Shown piece after piece: positions 26,461-35,995 of a stretch of DNA of 64,000 bases (its first letter is position 1; every line of letters begins with the position of its first letter). The notes beneath the pieces are model-generated. The model saw only the letters and a list, made by a program, of their open reading frames with translations, was not told the DNA's origin and made no database searches. Source of the stretch: Sutcliffiella tianshenii (GTDB taxonomy: Bacteria; Bacillota; Bacilli; Bacillales; Bacillaceae_I); the NCBI RefSeq assembly GCF_016908565.1, contig NZ_JAFBED010000003.1, forward strand, positions 466,586 through 530,585, given 5' to 3'. A program made the translations under genes and the position numbers.

Positions 26461-29010
26461 TCACACCCTTTCTGCAACTAGTTCCGCATTTAATCGAAGA
26501 GCTTCACTTTCCCCTTTTTCAAGTTCTCCCCAGTTCCGGATAGCTAACTGTCGTTGTCCCGATGCGAGATACAATGTCCCTACGGATGGTAATATTTCAT
26601 TTGGCGCTTTGGAGTGATAAGCTTTCAAAGTTACTATTGCCTCTTTCTCAGTGGTTTTACTTTTCTTCTTTTTATTTCCTAAAACAGACTTGAGGCTTTC
26701 ATCCCCTTTGTTCCCAGAAGATGGTGGCTGATATTTAAACGTGCTGCCAAGCTTCACAATTTCTTCTTGTACCTTTTTCTTATCTCGGATTAACTCTTCA
26801 ATTTTTTTATCTTGCTTTTTCAACTTATCTGTAATGGAATGATGTATAAGGTTTAACTCAAGGGTTAACTTGTTGATAACCAATTCACTCTCTTCAATTG
26901 TTGTTGACTGTTCTAAATATTTCTCCTCTACACTCTTGTCGATTTTCTTGTCATAGGTAAATAAGGGATTTTTCACTAGTTGAATCTTTATGTAAGTGAG
27001 TAAGTCTTTCTTTTCTTTAATCTTCGTACTATTTAGGATATCTTGTAATGTTTGGGTAGCATTAAACTCTTCTTTCAGTGCCTTTTCCAATTTAGAAATG
27101 ATTACATTATATACTCTATCGATTTTATTTTTTTTCGTGCCAGTCAATTCCTTTATACCATCATCCAATATGGAAAATAGTTTTAAAACTTTATTTTTAG
27201 TCCTTAGAGATTTTAATTGTACCTGGTTTTCTATTTCAAACTCTTCAAGAACGGATATTAATTCCTTATTTCTTGCTTCGGCTTGTATCAATTCTTGCTC
27301 TCTTTCTATGAAAGAATCCGTATTATCCGAGCTGATGTTGGATTTTTCTACCTCTAGTTTAGTAAGTGATTTTTCTATTTCCTCTATCTGTTTTTCAAGA
27401 TTAGCTTTCTTGTCGTTCCATTTCATTTCTTGTTCATTTTCTTCAATCCTTAGGTCAATTTCATCTTTTGTAACAGTTAACTCTTCTACCCATGTATTCG
27501 CTTTATCTACACTTCTCTTCCAAGCTTCTAATGTAAGTAAATCAGTTTTTTCTAGCTCTTCTGTTAATCGATCTATCTCCATAATTAAGTTCTTTACTTT
27601 CTGGTTCTTGCCCAGGAAAAAGCGTGTGAGTTTAAACGATGATAGACCAGTTAATGATTTCTGTTTTTCTTCTGAATATTTTGCTAGTGACTTTAATTCT
27701 GCTAAGTGTTTTACAAACGAATTTCTTTCGCTTTCCCAGTTGCTATAAAGCGAATCAATTTGAGCTTTGGAGCTTCTTATTTTCGGAATAACAGTCCAGG
27801 TATATTTTGCAGATTTGATATAGCCCTCTGACTTTAAATCAGGTCTAACATTTTGATCCTTTAAATCCCTTAGAGAAGGTGCCGTCCACTCACCTAGATT
27901 CACTTCACTATAATCCTTAACATCGAGCACTTTATCTTCTGAATAATCCACACTTGTACCTAGCAACACCAAAGGAGACTCTATTTCCCCTAATTTCTTT
28001 TCACTGAAGTATTCCCAATGGCTCATCTTTTGGTACGATTGCAGAACAGAGAATATCATCTCTACGTCATGATTGCTTAACCTTAACCCTTGGAATTTAT
28101 TATTGTATATTTCCCCTTTGTATATCGGGGAATTTAGTAATATCCCTTGTTCTCTATCTACAAGGACTATATCGTTCCCCACTACGTCATAGCCGAAAAT
28201 GAAAGCACCGTGTTCAGCAAGAGATTGAACAAACGGGTGATTTTTTCTTTCCAATTTGATATATAAACTAACTTTTAGTCCGAAACGCATCTTTTCAATT
28301 AGGATAGGTAACCATTCGGGGAAATCATTGACTCCGCTAAGCAAGAGTGTTATTTCATGAGTTGCACCTTCAATGTAACCTTGGACAACTTCACCTATGG
28401 AAGGGTGTGTATCACGTCCATATACCAATGATGTATTTTCAACTAGAGGATAAACATCAAAAGGCGGCTCCATTATTTTGGTAGGGTTGTCGATTTGTTC
28501 ACTAGTCATATATTCATGATCGGCACTCTTCCAGAAATTCCATATGAAATATTGATATGCCTCTTTCAATTGGACTGATGAAAGTTGTATGAATACTTTT
28601 AACGGATCATCTGTTGTTAAAGCGGAGGCACTCGCTACAAATCCACTATCACGTCCTGACACTCCCGGATCAAACAAAAAGATATTACCACTTATTGCAT
28701 TTCCTGAACGAATAAGTGCTTTCCCAACGATTGTATCTTTATATATGGGATAGAGCTGGTCACATAATAAATAAACCCGTACACCCCTTCTTGTGGCAGA
28801 TTGTAAGGCTTGCAATAGCTCAACAGGTAGTTCCTCAGCACTCATTATGCAAATAACCTGAGAAGTATAAGTTATTTTTTCTAATAAGTCCTGGTTGTTC
28901 GATTGAAATTCTGTTGTCGTCTTTTTCTTTTCCCATATGTGATGAACGGTTTGATCTATATAAGAAACCTCTTCGGTTAGCGTTATAGGATTGATATTTG
29001 TTTGCGTCAC
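26461..29010 (-). CDS. Large PLD-like protein with long coiled coil
   Basis: 849 residues from a GTG at 29010 (AGAGGTG upstream). The first 350 residues resemble two phospholipase-D-like halves by pattern (RRGVRVYLLCDQLYP; FGLKVSLYIKLERKNHPF), but the HXK catalytic motif is not seen, so activity is doubtful. Residues about 430-730 are a coiled coil rich in Glu, Lys and Leu. The C-terminus is basic (GNKKKKSKTTEK) then helical repeats (LYLASGQRQLAIRNWGELEKG). Coiled coils with PLD-like modules beside McrBC-type genes recall the CoCoNuT type IV systems. The product may be a scaffold. Confidence 0.6.
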   Translation of the reverse strand: MTQTNINPITLTEEVSYIDQTVHHIWEKKKTTTEFQSNNQDLLEKITYTSQVICIMSAEELPVELLQALQSATRRGVRVYLLCDQLYPIYKDTIVGKALIRSGNAISGNIFLFDPGVSGRDSGFVASASALTTDDPLKVFIQLSSVQLKEAYQYFIWNFWKSADHEYMTSEQIDNPTKIMEPPFDVYPLVENTSLVYGRDTHPSIGEVVQGYIEGATHEITLLLSGVNDFPEWLPILIEKMRFGLKVSLYIKLERKNHPFVQSLAEHGAFIFGYDVVGNDIVLVDREQGILLNSPIYKGEIYNNKFQGLRLSNHDVEMIFSVLQSYQKMSHWEYFSEKKLGEIESPLVLLGTSVDYSEDKVLDVKDYSEVNLGEWTAPSLRDLKDQNVRPDLKSEGYIKSAKYTWTVIPKIRSSKAQIDSLYSNWESERNSFVKHLAELKSLAKYSEEKQKSLTGLSSFKLTRFFLGKNQKVKNLIMEIDRLTEELEKTDLLTLEAWKRSVDKANTWVEELTVTKDEIDLRIEENEQEMKWNDKKANLEKQIEEIEKSLTKLEVEKSNISSDNTDSFIEREQELIQAEARNKELISVLEEFEIENQVQLKSLRTKNKVLKLFSILDDGIKELTGTKKNKIDRVYNVIISKLEKALKEEFNATQTLQDILNSTKIKEKKDLLTYIKIQLVKNPLFTYDKKIDKSVEEKYLEQSTTIEESELVINKLTLELNLIHHSITDKLKKQDKKIEELIRDKKKVQEEIVKLGSTFKYQPPSSGNKGDESLKSVLGNKKKKSKTTEKEAIVTLKAYHSKAPNEILPSVGTLYLASGQRQLAIRNWGELEKGESEALRLNAELVAERV

Positions 29011-29022
29011 TGATACACACCT

Positions 29023-30657
29023 CTATTTAGTTATCATTTGTTCTTGAGTGAATTCTCTTAGCTTCAATGGGAAAATCTCTGGTAATATCTGAATGAAAGA
29101 GATATCCTTCCAATAACCTACAGTATTAATAGTTAAATTATTTGCAGAAATAGTACGGTCGAACACACACTGATCCAATTCGGCGGTCATTTTAAAGAAA
29201 TGCCATTTCCTATTCGTTTCAAACGCAAAGTACCGATCATGTGGCCATTCTTTCCTATCTCCATACACATCTTCATACATATCAATCCTTATTGACTTAT
29301 CTGGCAGGTCAACATATTCCGTTGTAACAAATTGAATATCTTGTACACCAAAGGATTTAAACGCTTCCGTAAATAAGTTAAACTTCTTAATTTGATAAAA
29401 ATTTTGAACATGCTTGCTGGAGAAAATTAACCTCTCCGGTCTTTCATCTCCTACTATCATTCTTACAACTTCACGCATGGAATAGCGGTTACCAAATGCT
29501 ATATGCTTTGTTTCTATAATGTTTGCTTTGTCCTCATAAGGTTTTAAATCTAGAGGTGCCTGTAAGTGCCAATAAGGTGCTTTGTCTTTTTCTGTCCTGA
29601 ATGTTTGGAGAAAAGTAGATTCGTCCAAATGATATAAAGAAGATTGATATGGAACCAATTCTCTTCTTTCTTTCAGTGTTTGCAAATGGTGTTGGAGTTC
29701 CACTTGACTCACATATTGGGTTGCTACACTGTCTTTAATAATAGCGTCTACCCAAAGCTTCGCATCATCTGAAGAAGCAGGCATAATGGGTACTTCACGA
29801 ATAGCAGTATCTTCAAACAAACCATAATCTGTTTCCACATCAAGGATGGCCAAAATAGTTGTGAATGCTTTCAGTTCTTCTATATTGTCAATCTCTTTAA
29901 ACTTTATTTCAAAAGCCTTGGTGCTGAAGTTCCAATTCACATCTTTTCTATTTTTCGAGATGAGCTCCACTAGGAAGTTGGTATAATCAATTTCCAAATC
30001 TGAATTCATGGAGATTTGGGAGAAGCGCTTCACAGCTTGTGGCCGATCTTTTATTTCTCCATTTATAATAATGGTGGAGGGCTCCTCACGCTCTGTATCT
30101 ATTTCCCAGTGGATCTTATATTCCGTGTTAATGTTAGGGAAATCCACACAATAGACTTCTGCCCCCCGGTTATAATCAAATTTATTGATCTGAAATTGTC
30201 TTTTCTCATCCATATTTAGCACACTATGAAAAGTCTTCCCTTCCAGTTCAGTTGCGTGAATGAACGGAGTCAGTTTCATCGTTCTTTCCTTGCTGTTCTC
30301 CCTTTGATAATGTAATAGCTGTCTCCCTAATAACGGATGGTCAATCATCCAGAATTTAAACTTTCCTCTTTCGAGAGCTGGATACTGCTTGGATTGGAGA
30401 AACCAATGCCCAGCGCTAGTAATGGTATGATGTTCATCTATAAGACCGTTTTGCTTTAAATAATTTACAATACCTTTTGCAATAGTTTCCGCTGCAGGAA
30501 CCCGTAGCATCTCTTGGATTACCTGATAATCCACACCATGCTCATAAATCACCTGCATGATAGTAAGTAGATCTTCTCTGGCATTTTCAAATACAACCAT
30601 CGTCGTTATAGCATCAAACACTTTAATTTTATCTGATTGTTTAAATGTCACTTTCAT
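29023..30657 (-). CDS. Winged-helix/PLD-like protein
   Basis: 544 residues. The N-terminal 110 residues look like winged helices (IAKGIVNYLKQNGLIDEH, TSAGHWFL). The middle is beta-rich and unassigned. The C-terminal 150 residues read like a PLD- or MIT-C-type domain (ERLIFSSKHVQNFYQIKKF, HDRYFAFETNRKWHFFKMTA) with an H-D-R-Y/F motif that may be a variant active site. It sits between the UPF1-like helicase and the PLD-like coiled-coil gene with a gap of about 12 bases on each side. Function unknown. Confidence 0.5.
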   Translation of the reverse strand: MKVTFKQSDKIKVFDAITTMVVFENAREDLLTIMQVIYEHGVDYQVIQEMLRVPAAETIAKGIVNYLKQNGLIDEHHTITSAGHWFLQSKQYPALERGKFKFWMIDHPLLGRQLLHYQRENSKERTMKLTPFIHATELEGKTFHSVLNMDEKRQFQINKFDYNRGAEVYCVDFPNINTEYKIHWEIDTEREEPSTIIINGEIKDRPQAVKRFSQISMNSDLEIDYTNFLVELISKNRKDVNWNFSTKAFEIKFKEIDNIEELKAFTTILAILDVETDYGLFEDTAIREVPIMPASSDDAKLWVDAIIKDSVATQYVSQVELQHHLQTLKERRELVPYQSSLYHLDESTFLQTFRTEKDKAPYWHLQAPLDLKPYEDKANIIETKHIAFGNRYSMREVVRMIVGDERPERLIFSSKHVQNFYQIKKFNLFTEAFKSFGVQDIQFVTTEYVDLPDKSIRIDMYEDVYGDRKEWPHDRYFAFETNRKWHFFKMTAELDQCVFDRTISANNLTINTVGYWKDISFIQILPEIFPLKLREFTQEQMITK

Positions 30658-30669
30658 TGTTCGTCACCT

Positions 30670-33600
30670 TCAATCTATTTTATAACTGTCTCTTGCTAAG
30701 AAGCTCAATTGCTCAGAACGGGATCTATTTAAGAAGTAGTCATGTTTCCCTACTACCACACGCTGAAAACGAGCCCTTGTTACTGCAACATTTAGACGAT
30801 TGGGATTATCCAAAAATCCATCTTTAAACGTTTGAACCATTGATAAAAAGGTGACATCAGCTTCGCGACCTTGGAATTTATCCACGGTATAAAGAACAAT
30901 TTCCACCCCGGACTTAGAAAATTGACTATGTTTTTTATCAAGTCCTGTATACTCTCGTAGTAATTCTTTTATTTTCGTTTCTTGGCCCCGATAAAATGTT
31001 AGACATGCAACTGTCCATGCGGTTCCATCCTTCTTAGGGTTTCTTACAGCCCAGTCGATGAAATATTTCAACTCTTCCACTAGTCTTTTTGCCTCGTCAA
31101 CGTTGTAATTTCGGTTCGTATTACCGTTTACATTCACCCAGATATTTCTCCTTGGATAGCGATCGTAACTCCATTCTCTCTCTAAGCGTACTGAGTCTTT
31201 TAATGCAGAATTATCATAGAACTGGGTTCGAGGGAAAGAAGATATTTCTGGATGCATCCTATGTTGATAATCCAACTGTTCATAACGGTATTGAAGATCC
31301 TCTGGGCTAAATCCTGAATTCAAAACGGTTGCTGGTGTGTTACTACTTCTAGAACCAACTCCATCCTGAAGTGACTCAAGAATCGACGGAAGCGCAATAT
31401 CTTTTACTACTTGATATTTAGCCTCCACAATCTCCTGGCTGGAAGCTGGCGTTAAGTTTTCAATATCTTTAGTGAATCCAGTTGTATTTTTATTAGAGTC
31501 ACGTAATTCGTATACTCGCTCCATTCTCCATACTAATTCTTCAGCCCATGTTTTGGTCCGTAAGAATTCGTTATTCACATCAATAATACTTCTTGGGTCT
31601 GTTAACGCTTTTGCATTAAATCTTTCCCGATAGAATAAACTGTTTGAGGGTCGATTATAAAAGGCCTGCATTTGAAACTGCTGACTTTCATTTTCCCAAT
31701 CCGTACGATTGATAACAATCATGTTTGCCGGAATATATTTCTTCAATTCAAGTAACTCGGATTGTTTAACAAAAAGGATATCTGCAGCAGGTACTGACCA
31801 AGATATAGGCATTCCGTAAACACAATCTTTTTTCGTTACGCTGGTGTAAATGCTTGATGCTTCCTCACCATTCGAAGATATTTCTAGAAAAGTCACGTGG
31901 GTATCGATTTTCTTCTCAGGGTGTTTGTCTACTTTCTCAACAAGCTCTCTTTTGACTGCTTCAATTACTTCATCTGCTTCAACGATACAAAATTTAGTTT
32001 TTTCCCGTTGTTGAAGATAGACATACCGGAATAATAGTAGAACCGCTTTTTGTTCGTGTCTATCAAACACATTTTTCCCATTCCCGTTAACAAAACTGTT
32101 GAAATTGGAAACGAGATGCTCTCGATCCGTATAAGGCGACAATTGCTTGACATCCCCTACTAATATCCAACGTTTTGCGTACAAGGCAGGAATTAAAAAC
32201 TCTTGAAAAGTAGTCTTACTTGACTCATCTATGATTAAATAATCATAGATGGGAACGCTTGGTTCGCCTGGCCCTTTTTGCCTTTTGAAAATAGGATGTT
32301 GCAATATCCCAATGGTCGTCCCGCAAACAAGATTAGCAGCCTCTATTGCTAAGTCTTTAAATGGTGAGCGATTCAGTTCATTAATTGAGAATTCTTTTAC
32401 AGAATCCGCCATATTACTGTCGTCCCCAATTCGAAGTGGTTGAATTCCATCCATTAGGTTATCTTTCTTTAAGCGTTCTAACACATTGTCAATCGCGACA
32501 TGAGTTGAAGCTGACAAAAGAATACGTTTTCCTTTATTGATTAGCTGTAATATTAACTCTATGATGGCAGTCGTTTTTCCAGATCCAGGGGGGCCTTCCA
32601 ATAAGACAAAATCAGTTGTTGCCAATGCTTTTTTCACAAATGACCTCTGTTTCTCCGTACCTTCTCTAGTCAGATCTTTCAATACCTTCCATTGGTGAAC
32701 TTCTTCTGGAGCAAAACGCTCCCAAGGGCTTTTGTAAAGATCCTGTCTCTCTGCTAATGCAAGCAATTTTTTATGCTCCAATAAAGGTCTAGTTCTTAGC
32801 ATTTCTATGGCTTCTTTTTGCTTGTCCAACTGGTATGTGTTGACCGCTATATAAAGTTGGTCTGGTAGGTTATCCACCGTAAGCTCCCGTCGATATTCTT
32901 TTGAAGCAATCTGAATTTTCCTTTCTTCCCGATAACGCTTTTTGATGCTGAATCGTTGTCTTTGTCTTATGGGCAATCTGGGATTATCCTCTAGCTCAGT
33001 CACGCCGTCTTCAAAAAAATAATCAAGCTTTGAAAAAGCAGAGAAGCTTCCGTCAGTTTCGTCATCCTCTTCATCTACTAATTCAATCCAAAGAGTAAAA
33101 GGATCCTTTTTCCCAGAATGGAGTTGGACTGAATAAGTTAAGACCGGATTACTTGCATCCATTACTGTTATTTCTGTCGGTGCATGTTCAGGAAGGTCAT
33201 ATACCTTGTACCCTTTTTCTTCTTGATAGACATGAATAGTCATACCTTTATAAATAAACCTATCAGGGGTATCGGTTGGAAGTGTATTATATTTCACTTC
33301 TACTCCATTTCGTTTTAAGCTGTTGGCAGGATAGCGCCCGTTTAAGTAAACCCGGTTACCATCTTGAGCTAAAATCTCAACGTGGTTATTTTGGGCATCC
33401 GTTATTACTACATGATCAGAGTTGAAAAGCTGCCAATCCAGCAGTTCAAAACCATTTAAATAAATTGGTAAATTGGATAGCAAAGAGCCGGAAAAAATCG
33501 CAACATGAGAGAGCGTGATTTTATCATATTTAATGCTATCCACCCGTATCTCTTTACCGGCTTGTATTAGGGACATTCCTTCTTCTTCTATTTCTACTGG

Positions 33601-34041
33601 TTTTAAAGTGGTTGTAGCGCTTCCCCAGAAGACTGTTTCATTCGGCTGAGGGGTAAAATCTATTTGAATAAATAGGTTGCCAGACTCAGATACCTTAATT
33701 GTGATATCTTGAGGCGGGATAAATCTTTGTGATTGTGTGAAGATTAGCTGCTGACTCGTATCAACATTCACCGTTTTAATGACTTCAAACCAATTTTCTG
33801 GCATCTTAAATTGAATAGATTGTTTCATTTCCAACTCAATTATGGAGTATTTTGGAGTGAATCTAACAGATTTCCCGTTATTTACTGGCTTCCATCGAGC
33901 GGACACCATCTTTTCTTTTTGCGAATCAATGGCAAGTTCCAGGTATTGCTCAAACAGCTTGAAATTATCTTGAGAAGCATGCATTAATGCTTGTGCGATA
34001 TTGGGCTTCCCATAAATGGACTGATAATATAAAAATGACAT
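30670..34041 (-). CDS. UPF1/DNA2-like SF1 helicase
   Basis: 1123 residues. The first 440 residues are beta-rich and unassigned, with a likely OB-like region. Helicase motifs follow: Walker A LLEGPPGSGKTT at about 480-491, ASTHVAIDNVLERL, YLIIDESSKTT (motif II), LVGDVKQLSPY (motif III), YQHRMHPEISSFPRTQFY (motif IV), VDKFQGREADV (motif V) and LNVAVTRARFQRV (motif VI). This is the COG1112 group that moves on RNA or DNA 5'-3'. COG1112 helicases occur in the Mokosh and CoCoNuT defence systems beside PLD-type proteins, as here. GGAGG precedes the ATG. Confidence 0.9.
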   Translation of the reverse strand: MSFLYYQSIYGKPNIAQALMHASQDNFKLFEQYLELAIDSQKEKMVSARWKPVNNGKSVRFTPKYSIIELEMKQSIQFKMPENWFEVIKTVNVDTSQQLIFTQSQRFIPPQDITIKVSESGNLFIQIDFTPQPNETVFWGSATTTLKPVEIEEEGMSLIQAGKEIRVDSIKYDKITLSHVAIFSGSLLSNLPIYLNGFELLDWQLFNSDHVVITDAQNNHVEILAQDGNRVYLNGRYPANSLKRNGVEVKYNTLPTDTPDRFIYKGMTIHVYQEEKGYKVYDLPEHAPTEITVMDASNPVLTYSVQLHSGKKDPFTLWIELVDEEDDETDGSFSAFSKLDYFFEDGVTELEDNPRLPIRQRQRFSIKKRYREERKIQIASKEYRRELTVDNLPDQLYIAVNTYQLDKQKEAIEMLRTRPLLEHKKLLALAERQDLYKSPWERFAPEEVHQWKVLKDLTREGTEKQRSFVKKALATTDFVLLEGPPGSGKTTAIIELILQLINKGKRILLSASTHVAIDNVLERLKKDNLMDGIQPLRIGDDSNMADSVKEFSINELNRSPFKDLAIEAANLVCGTTIGILQHPIFKRQKGPGEPSVPIYDYLIIDESSKTTFQEFLIPALYAKRWILVGDVKQLSPYTDREHLVSNFNSFVNGNGKNVFDRHEQKAVLLLFRYVYLQQREKTKFCIVEADEVIEAVKRELVEKVDKHPEKKIDTHVTFLEISSNGEEASSIYTSVTKKDCVYGMPISWSVPAADILFVKQSELLELKKYIPANMIVINRTDWENESQQFQMQAFYNRPSNSLFYRERFNAKALTDPRSIIDVNNEFLRTKTWAEELVWRMERVYELRDSNKNTTGFTKDIENLTPASSQEIVEAKYQVVKDIALPSILESLQDGVGSRSSNTPATVLNSGFSPEDLQYRYEQLDYQHRMHPEISSFPRTQFYDNSALKDSVRLEREWSYDRYPRRNIWVNVNGNTNRNYNVDEAKRLVEELKYFIDWAVRNPKKDGTAWTVACLTFYRGQETKIKELLREYTGLDKKHSQFSKSGVEIVLYTVDKFQGREADVTFLSMVQTFKDGFLDNPNRLNVAVTRARFQRVVVGKHDYFLNRSRSEQLSFLARDSYKID

Positions 34042-34059
34042 TAATGGTACCTCCAGTGG

Positions 34060-35601
34060 TTAGTTCAAAAAGGGATTACTTATTTCTTGCTTTAATTTTG
34101 GCACTTTCTCTTCGCTCTGTAAAAACTCTTCACCTGCTCTGGAACTTGCTAATCTCGCCCGTGCCGAAGCCCATTTTCTAAGACCCGTAATTGTTTCTGA
34201 CATTGTTTTAGAAAGCGGGCATATTTGACCAATAGAATAAAGTATATCTTCTGTCGTGACGTCACGACCTTGATTAAACGCACGGAATAGGGATTCGTTA
34301 AGAACCTCTTCAATCTCTGCACCAGAAAATCCAAAAGATTTCGTTGCTATTTGCTCTAAATCGAATTCTCGTGGATTTCTTCCTTTATTGTTAATATGAA
34401 TCTCATAAATGTTCATACGCTCTTCTACTGTAGGTAAATCGACAAAGAAAATCTCATCAAATCTACCCTTACGTAATAGCTCGGGGGGCATGAGGCCAAT
34501 ATTGTTCGCTGTCGCAATAACAAATACCGGTTCCTTCTTTTCTTGCATCCATGTAAGGAAAGTTCCAAAGACTCTCGAGGTTGTTCCCCCATCTGATGAT
34601 CCTGAACTTTGAACACCTGAAAGTCCTTTTTCAATCTCATCAATCCATAAGATACAAGGAGAAATGGCTTTTGCAACGTCAAGTGCCTCTCTTATGTTAC
34701 GTTCCGATTCTCCGACCAGCCCACCAAATACCTTTCCTAGGTCAAAACGTAACAGTGGGAAATTCCAACTTCTTGAAATGGCTTTTGCAGTTAGGCTTTT
34801 TCCACAACCAGGAACTCCGAGAAGCAGAACACCTTTTGGCAAATTCAATCCATACTCTCTAGCTTCTTGGGAATAGGCATTTCCTCTTTCTTCTATCCAA
34901 TCCTTCAAGTTATCTAAGCCCCCTATGTTGGAAAGTGACTCATTGGGATGATAATACTCGAGCATTCCATTCATTTTTATAATACTTTCTTTTTCTTGGA
35001 TGATTTCCTGAATCTCCATTTCCGTTAAACGACCTTTGTTAATAGCAGCTTTTCTAAATGCGCGCTCGGCTTCCATTACCGTTAGACCAAGAGCAGACTC
35101 CAGTAGTTTCTCTGTCATCTCAAAGTCTTCAATTTCTAAATCTTCAATTACATTCCCAATTACTGTACGAATTGTTTCTTTATTTGGTAGTCCTAGCTCT
35201 AATACAACTAATTCTTTAGAGAGATCATCTGGAACAACTTTTAATGGTTGTGCCAATACTAATGTTTTGTTTGCAGAAGATCTTGCAATTTCTCTTAGAT
35301 GACGAATTACTTGTGGCACATCAAAATAATGATGAAAATCCTCTAAAATTAATATGATATTTTCTTCTTTATCCCGAAAATCTTCCAATACATCTATAGG
35401 GTCTGTTAGATCCTCATCCACCTTACTCCATTCTCCATTCTCATATTGCTCAAGCCCAGAAACTCTGCTCCAATTCATCCAGTTGACATTCATGGTTTTT
35501 GCTACAGTGTTTATGATTCCATGGACTCTTTGCCATTCATATGAAACTACCTGGATTAAGGAACTACCTGATTTAATGGCTAATTCTATTTTATCTATCA
35601 C
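34060..35601 (-). CDS. Ycf46-type AAA+ ATPase
   Basis: 513 residues from a GTG at 35601 with AGGGGG upstream. The first 200 residues resemble the degenerate AAA half of Ycf46 (SLIQVVSYEWQRVHGIINTV, LALAQPL-like strand). The second half is an FtsH/VPS4-like AAA+ module: NIGGLDNLKDWIEER, Walker A GVPGCGKSLTAKAI at about 265, Walker B CILWIDEIEKGL, sensor-1 IATANNI, and ELLRKGRFDEIFFVDLP. Family members are found with DUF1257 and DUF2997, both present downstream. First gene of the operon. Confidence 0.85.
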   Translation of the reverse strand: MIDKIELAIKSGSSLIQVVSYEWQRVHGIINTVAKTMNVNWMNWSRVSGLEQYENGEWSKVDEDLTDPIDVLEDFRDKEENIILILEDFHHYFDVPQVIRHLREIARSSANKTLVLAQPLKVVPDDLSKELVVLELGLPNKETIRTVIGNVIEDLEIEDFEMTEKLLESALGLTVMEAERAFRKAAINKGRLTEMEIQEIIQEKESIIKMNGMLEYYHPNESLSNIGGLDNLKDWIEERGNAYSQEAREYGLNLPKGVLLLGVPGCGKSLTAKAISRSWNFPLLRFDLGKVFGGLVGESERNIREALDVAKAISPCILWIDEIEKGLSGVQSSGSSDGGTTSRVFGTFLTWMQEKKEPVFVIATANNIGLMPPELLRKGRFDEIFFVDLPTVEERMNIYEIHINNKGRNPREFDLEQIATKSFGFSGAEIEEVLNESLFRAFNQGRDVTTEDILYSIGQICPLSKTMSETITGLRKWASARARLASSRAGEEFLQSEEKVPKLKQEISNPFLN

Positions 35602-35685
35602 TTCATGACCCCCTATCTAGCAAATATAGAACTATTAATAACAAATAGATGTTTTTAAAAAGTTCCATTCCCTCAATCTCCAATA

Positions 35686-35755
35686 TTTTATAAAAAATTA
35701 CATCTTTCTACATAATTGTACATTAATATCAAATGATTTGTAAGCTTGACATAGG
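35686..35755 (-). promoter_or_regulatory. Promoter element of operon B, copy 1 of a 70-bp repeat
   Basis: This 70-bp stretch is 66/70 identical to 40924-40993, upstream of operon A. It holds three TACAT boxes spaced exactly 10 bases apart (TACAT-N5-TACAT-N5-TACAT; ATGTA on the minus strand) and a TTATAAAA stretch on the gene side that can serve as -10, while a good -35 is not apparent. Ten-base phasing places the boxes on one face of the helix, as for an activator or response-regulator site. Confidence 0.7.
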
Positions 35756-35840
35756 TAATGTTTACCTTTATTCAGTTAAGTTTTTACAACATTATCAATC
35801 TTTTACTTGAAAAAATATTTCTCACTTGAAAATTACATAG

Positions 35841-35878
35841 AAAATAGACAGGTTTATGGAGCTTGACCTGTCTATTTT
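35841..35878 (-). terminator. Terminator of the McrBC-like operon
   Basis: Arms AAAATAGACAGGT and ACCTGTCTATTTT around a 12-base loop. It lies between the stop of the McrC-like gene and the promoter of operon B, so it ends operon A. No long T-run beyond the arm itself. Confidence 0.75.
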
Positions 35879-35995
35879 GGAAAAATTTAAATATCTTCAT
35901 TTTAATAGTAAAATTGTCACTTGGTAATAGGTAGTTTCATGATTGAAACTTCGTGTGGAAGATAGAAAAAAAGCAAAAGGAACGACCCCTAATTA

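Noticed and set aside
26996..27748. Long plus-strand frame of 250 codons
   Set aside because: It is the complement of the coiled-coil part of the minus-strand gene; no ribosome site, Ser/Phe-rich product as usual for such shadows.
35686..35755. TACAT repeats as part of a CRISPR or origin iteron set
   Set aside because: Only three 10-base units, linked to promoters of two operons; no replication gene nearby.
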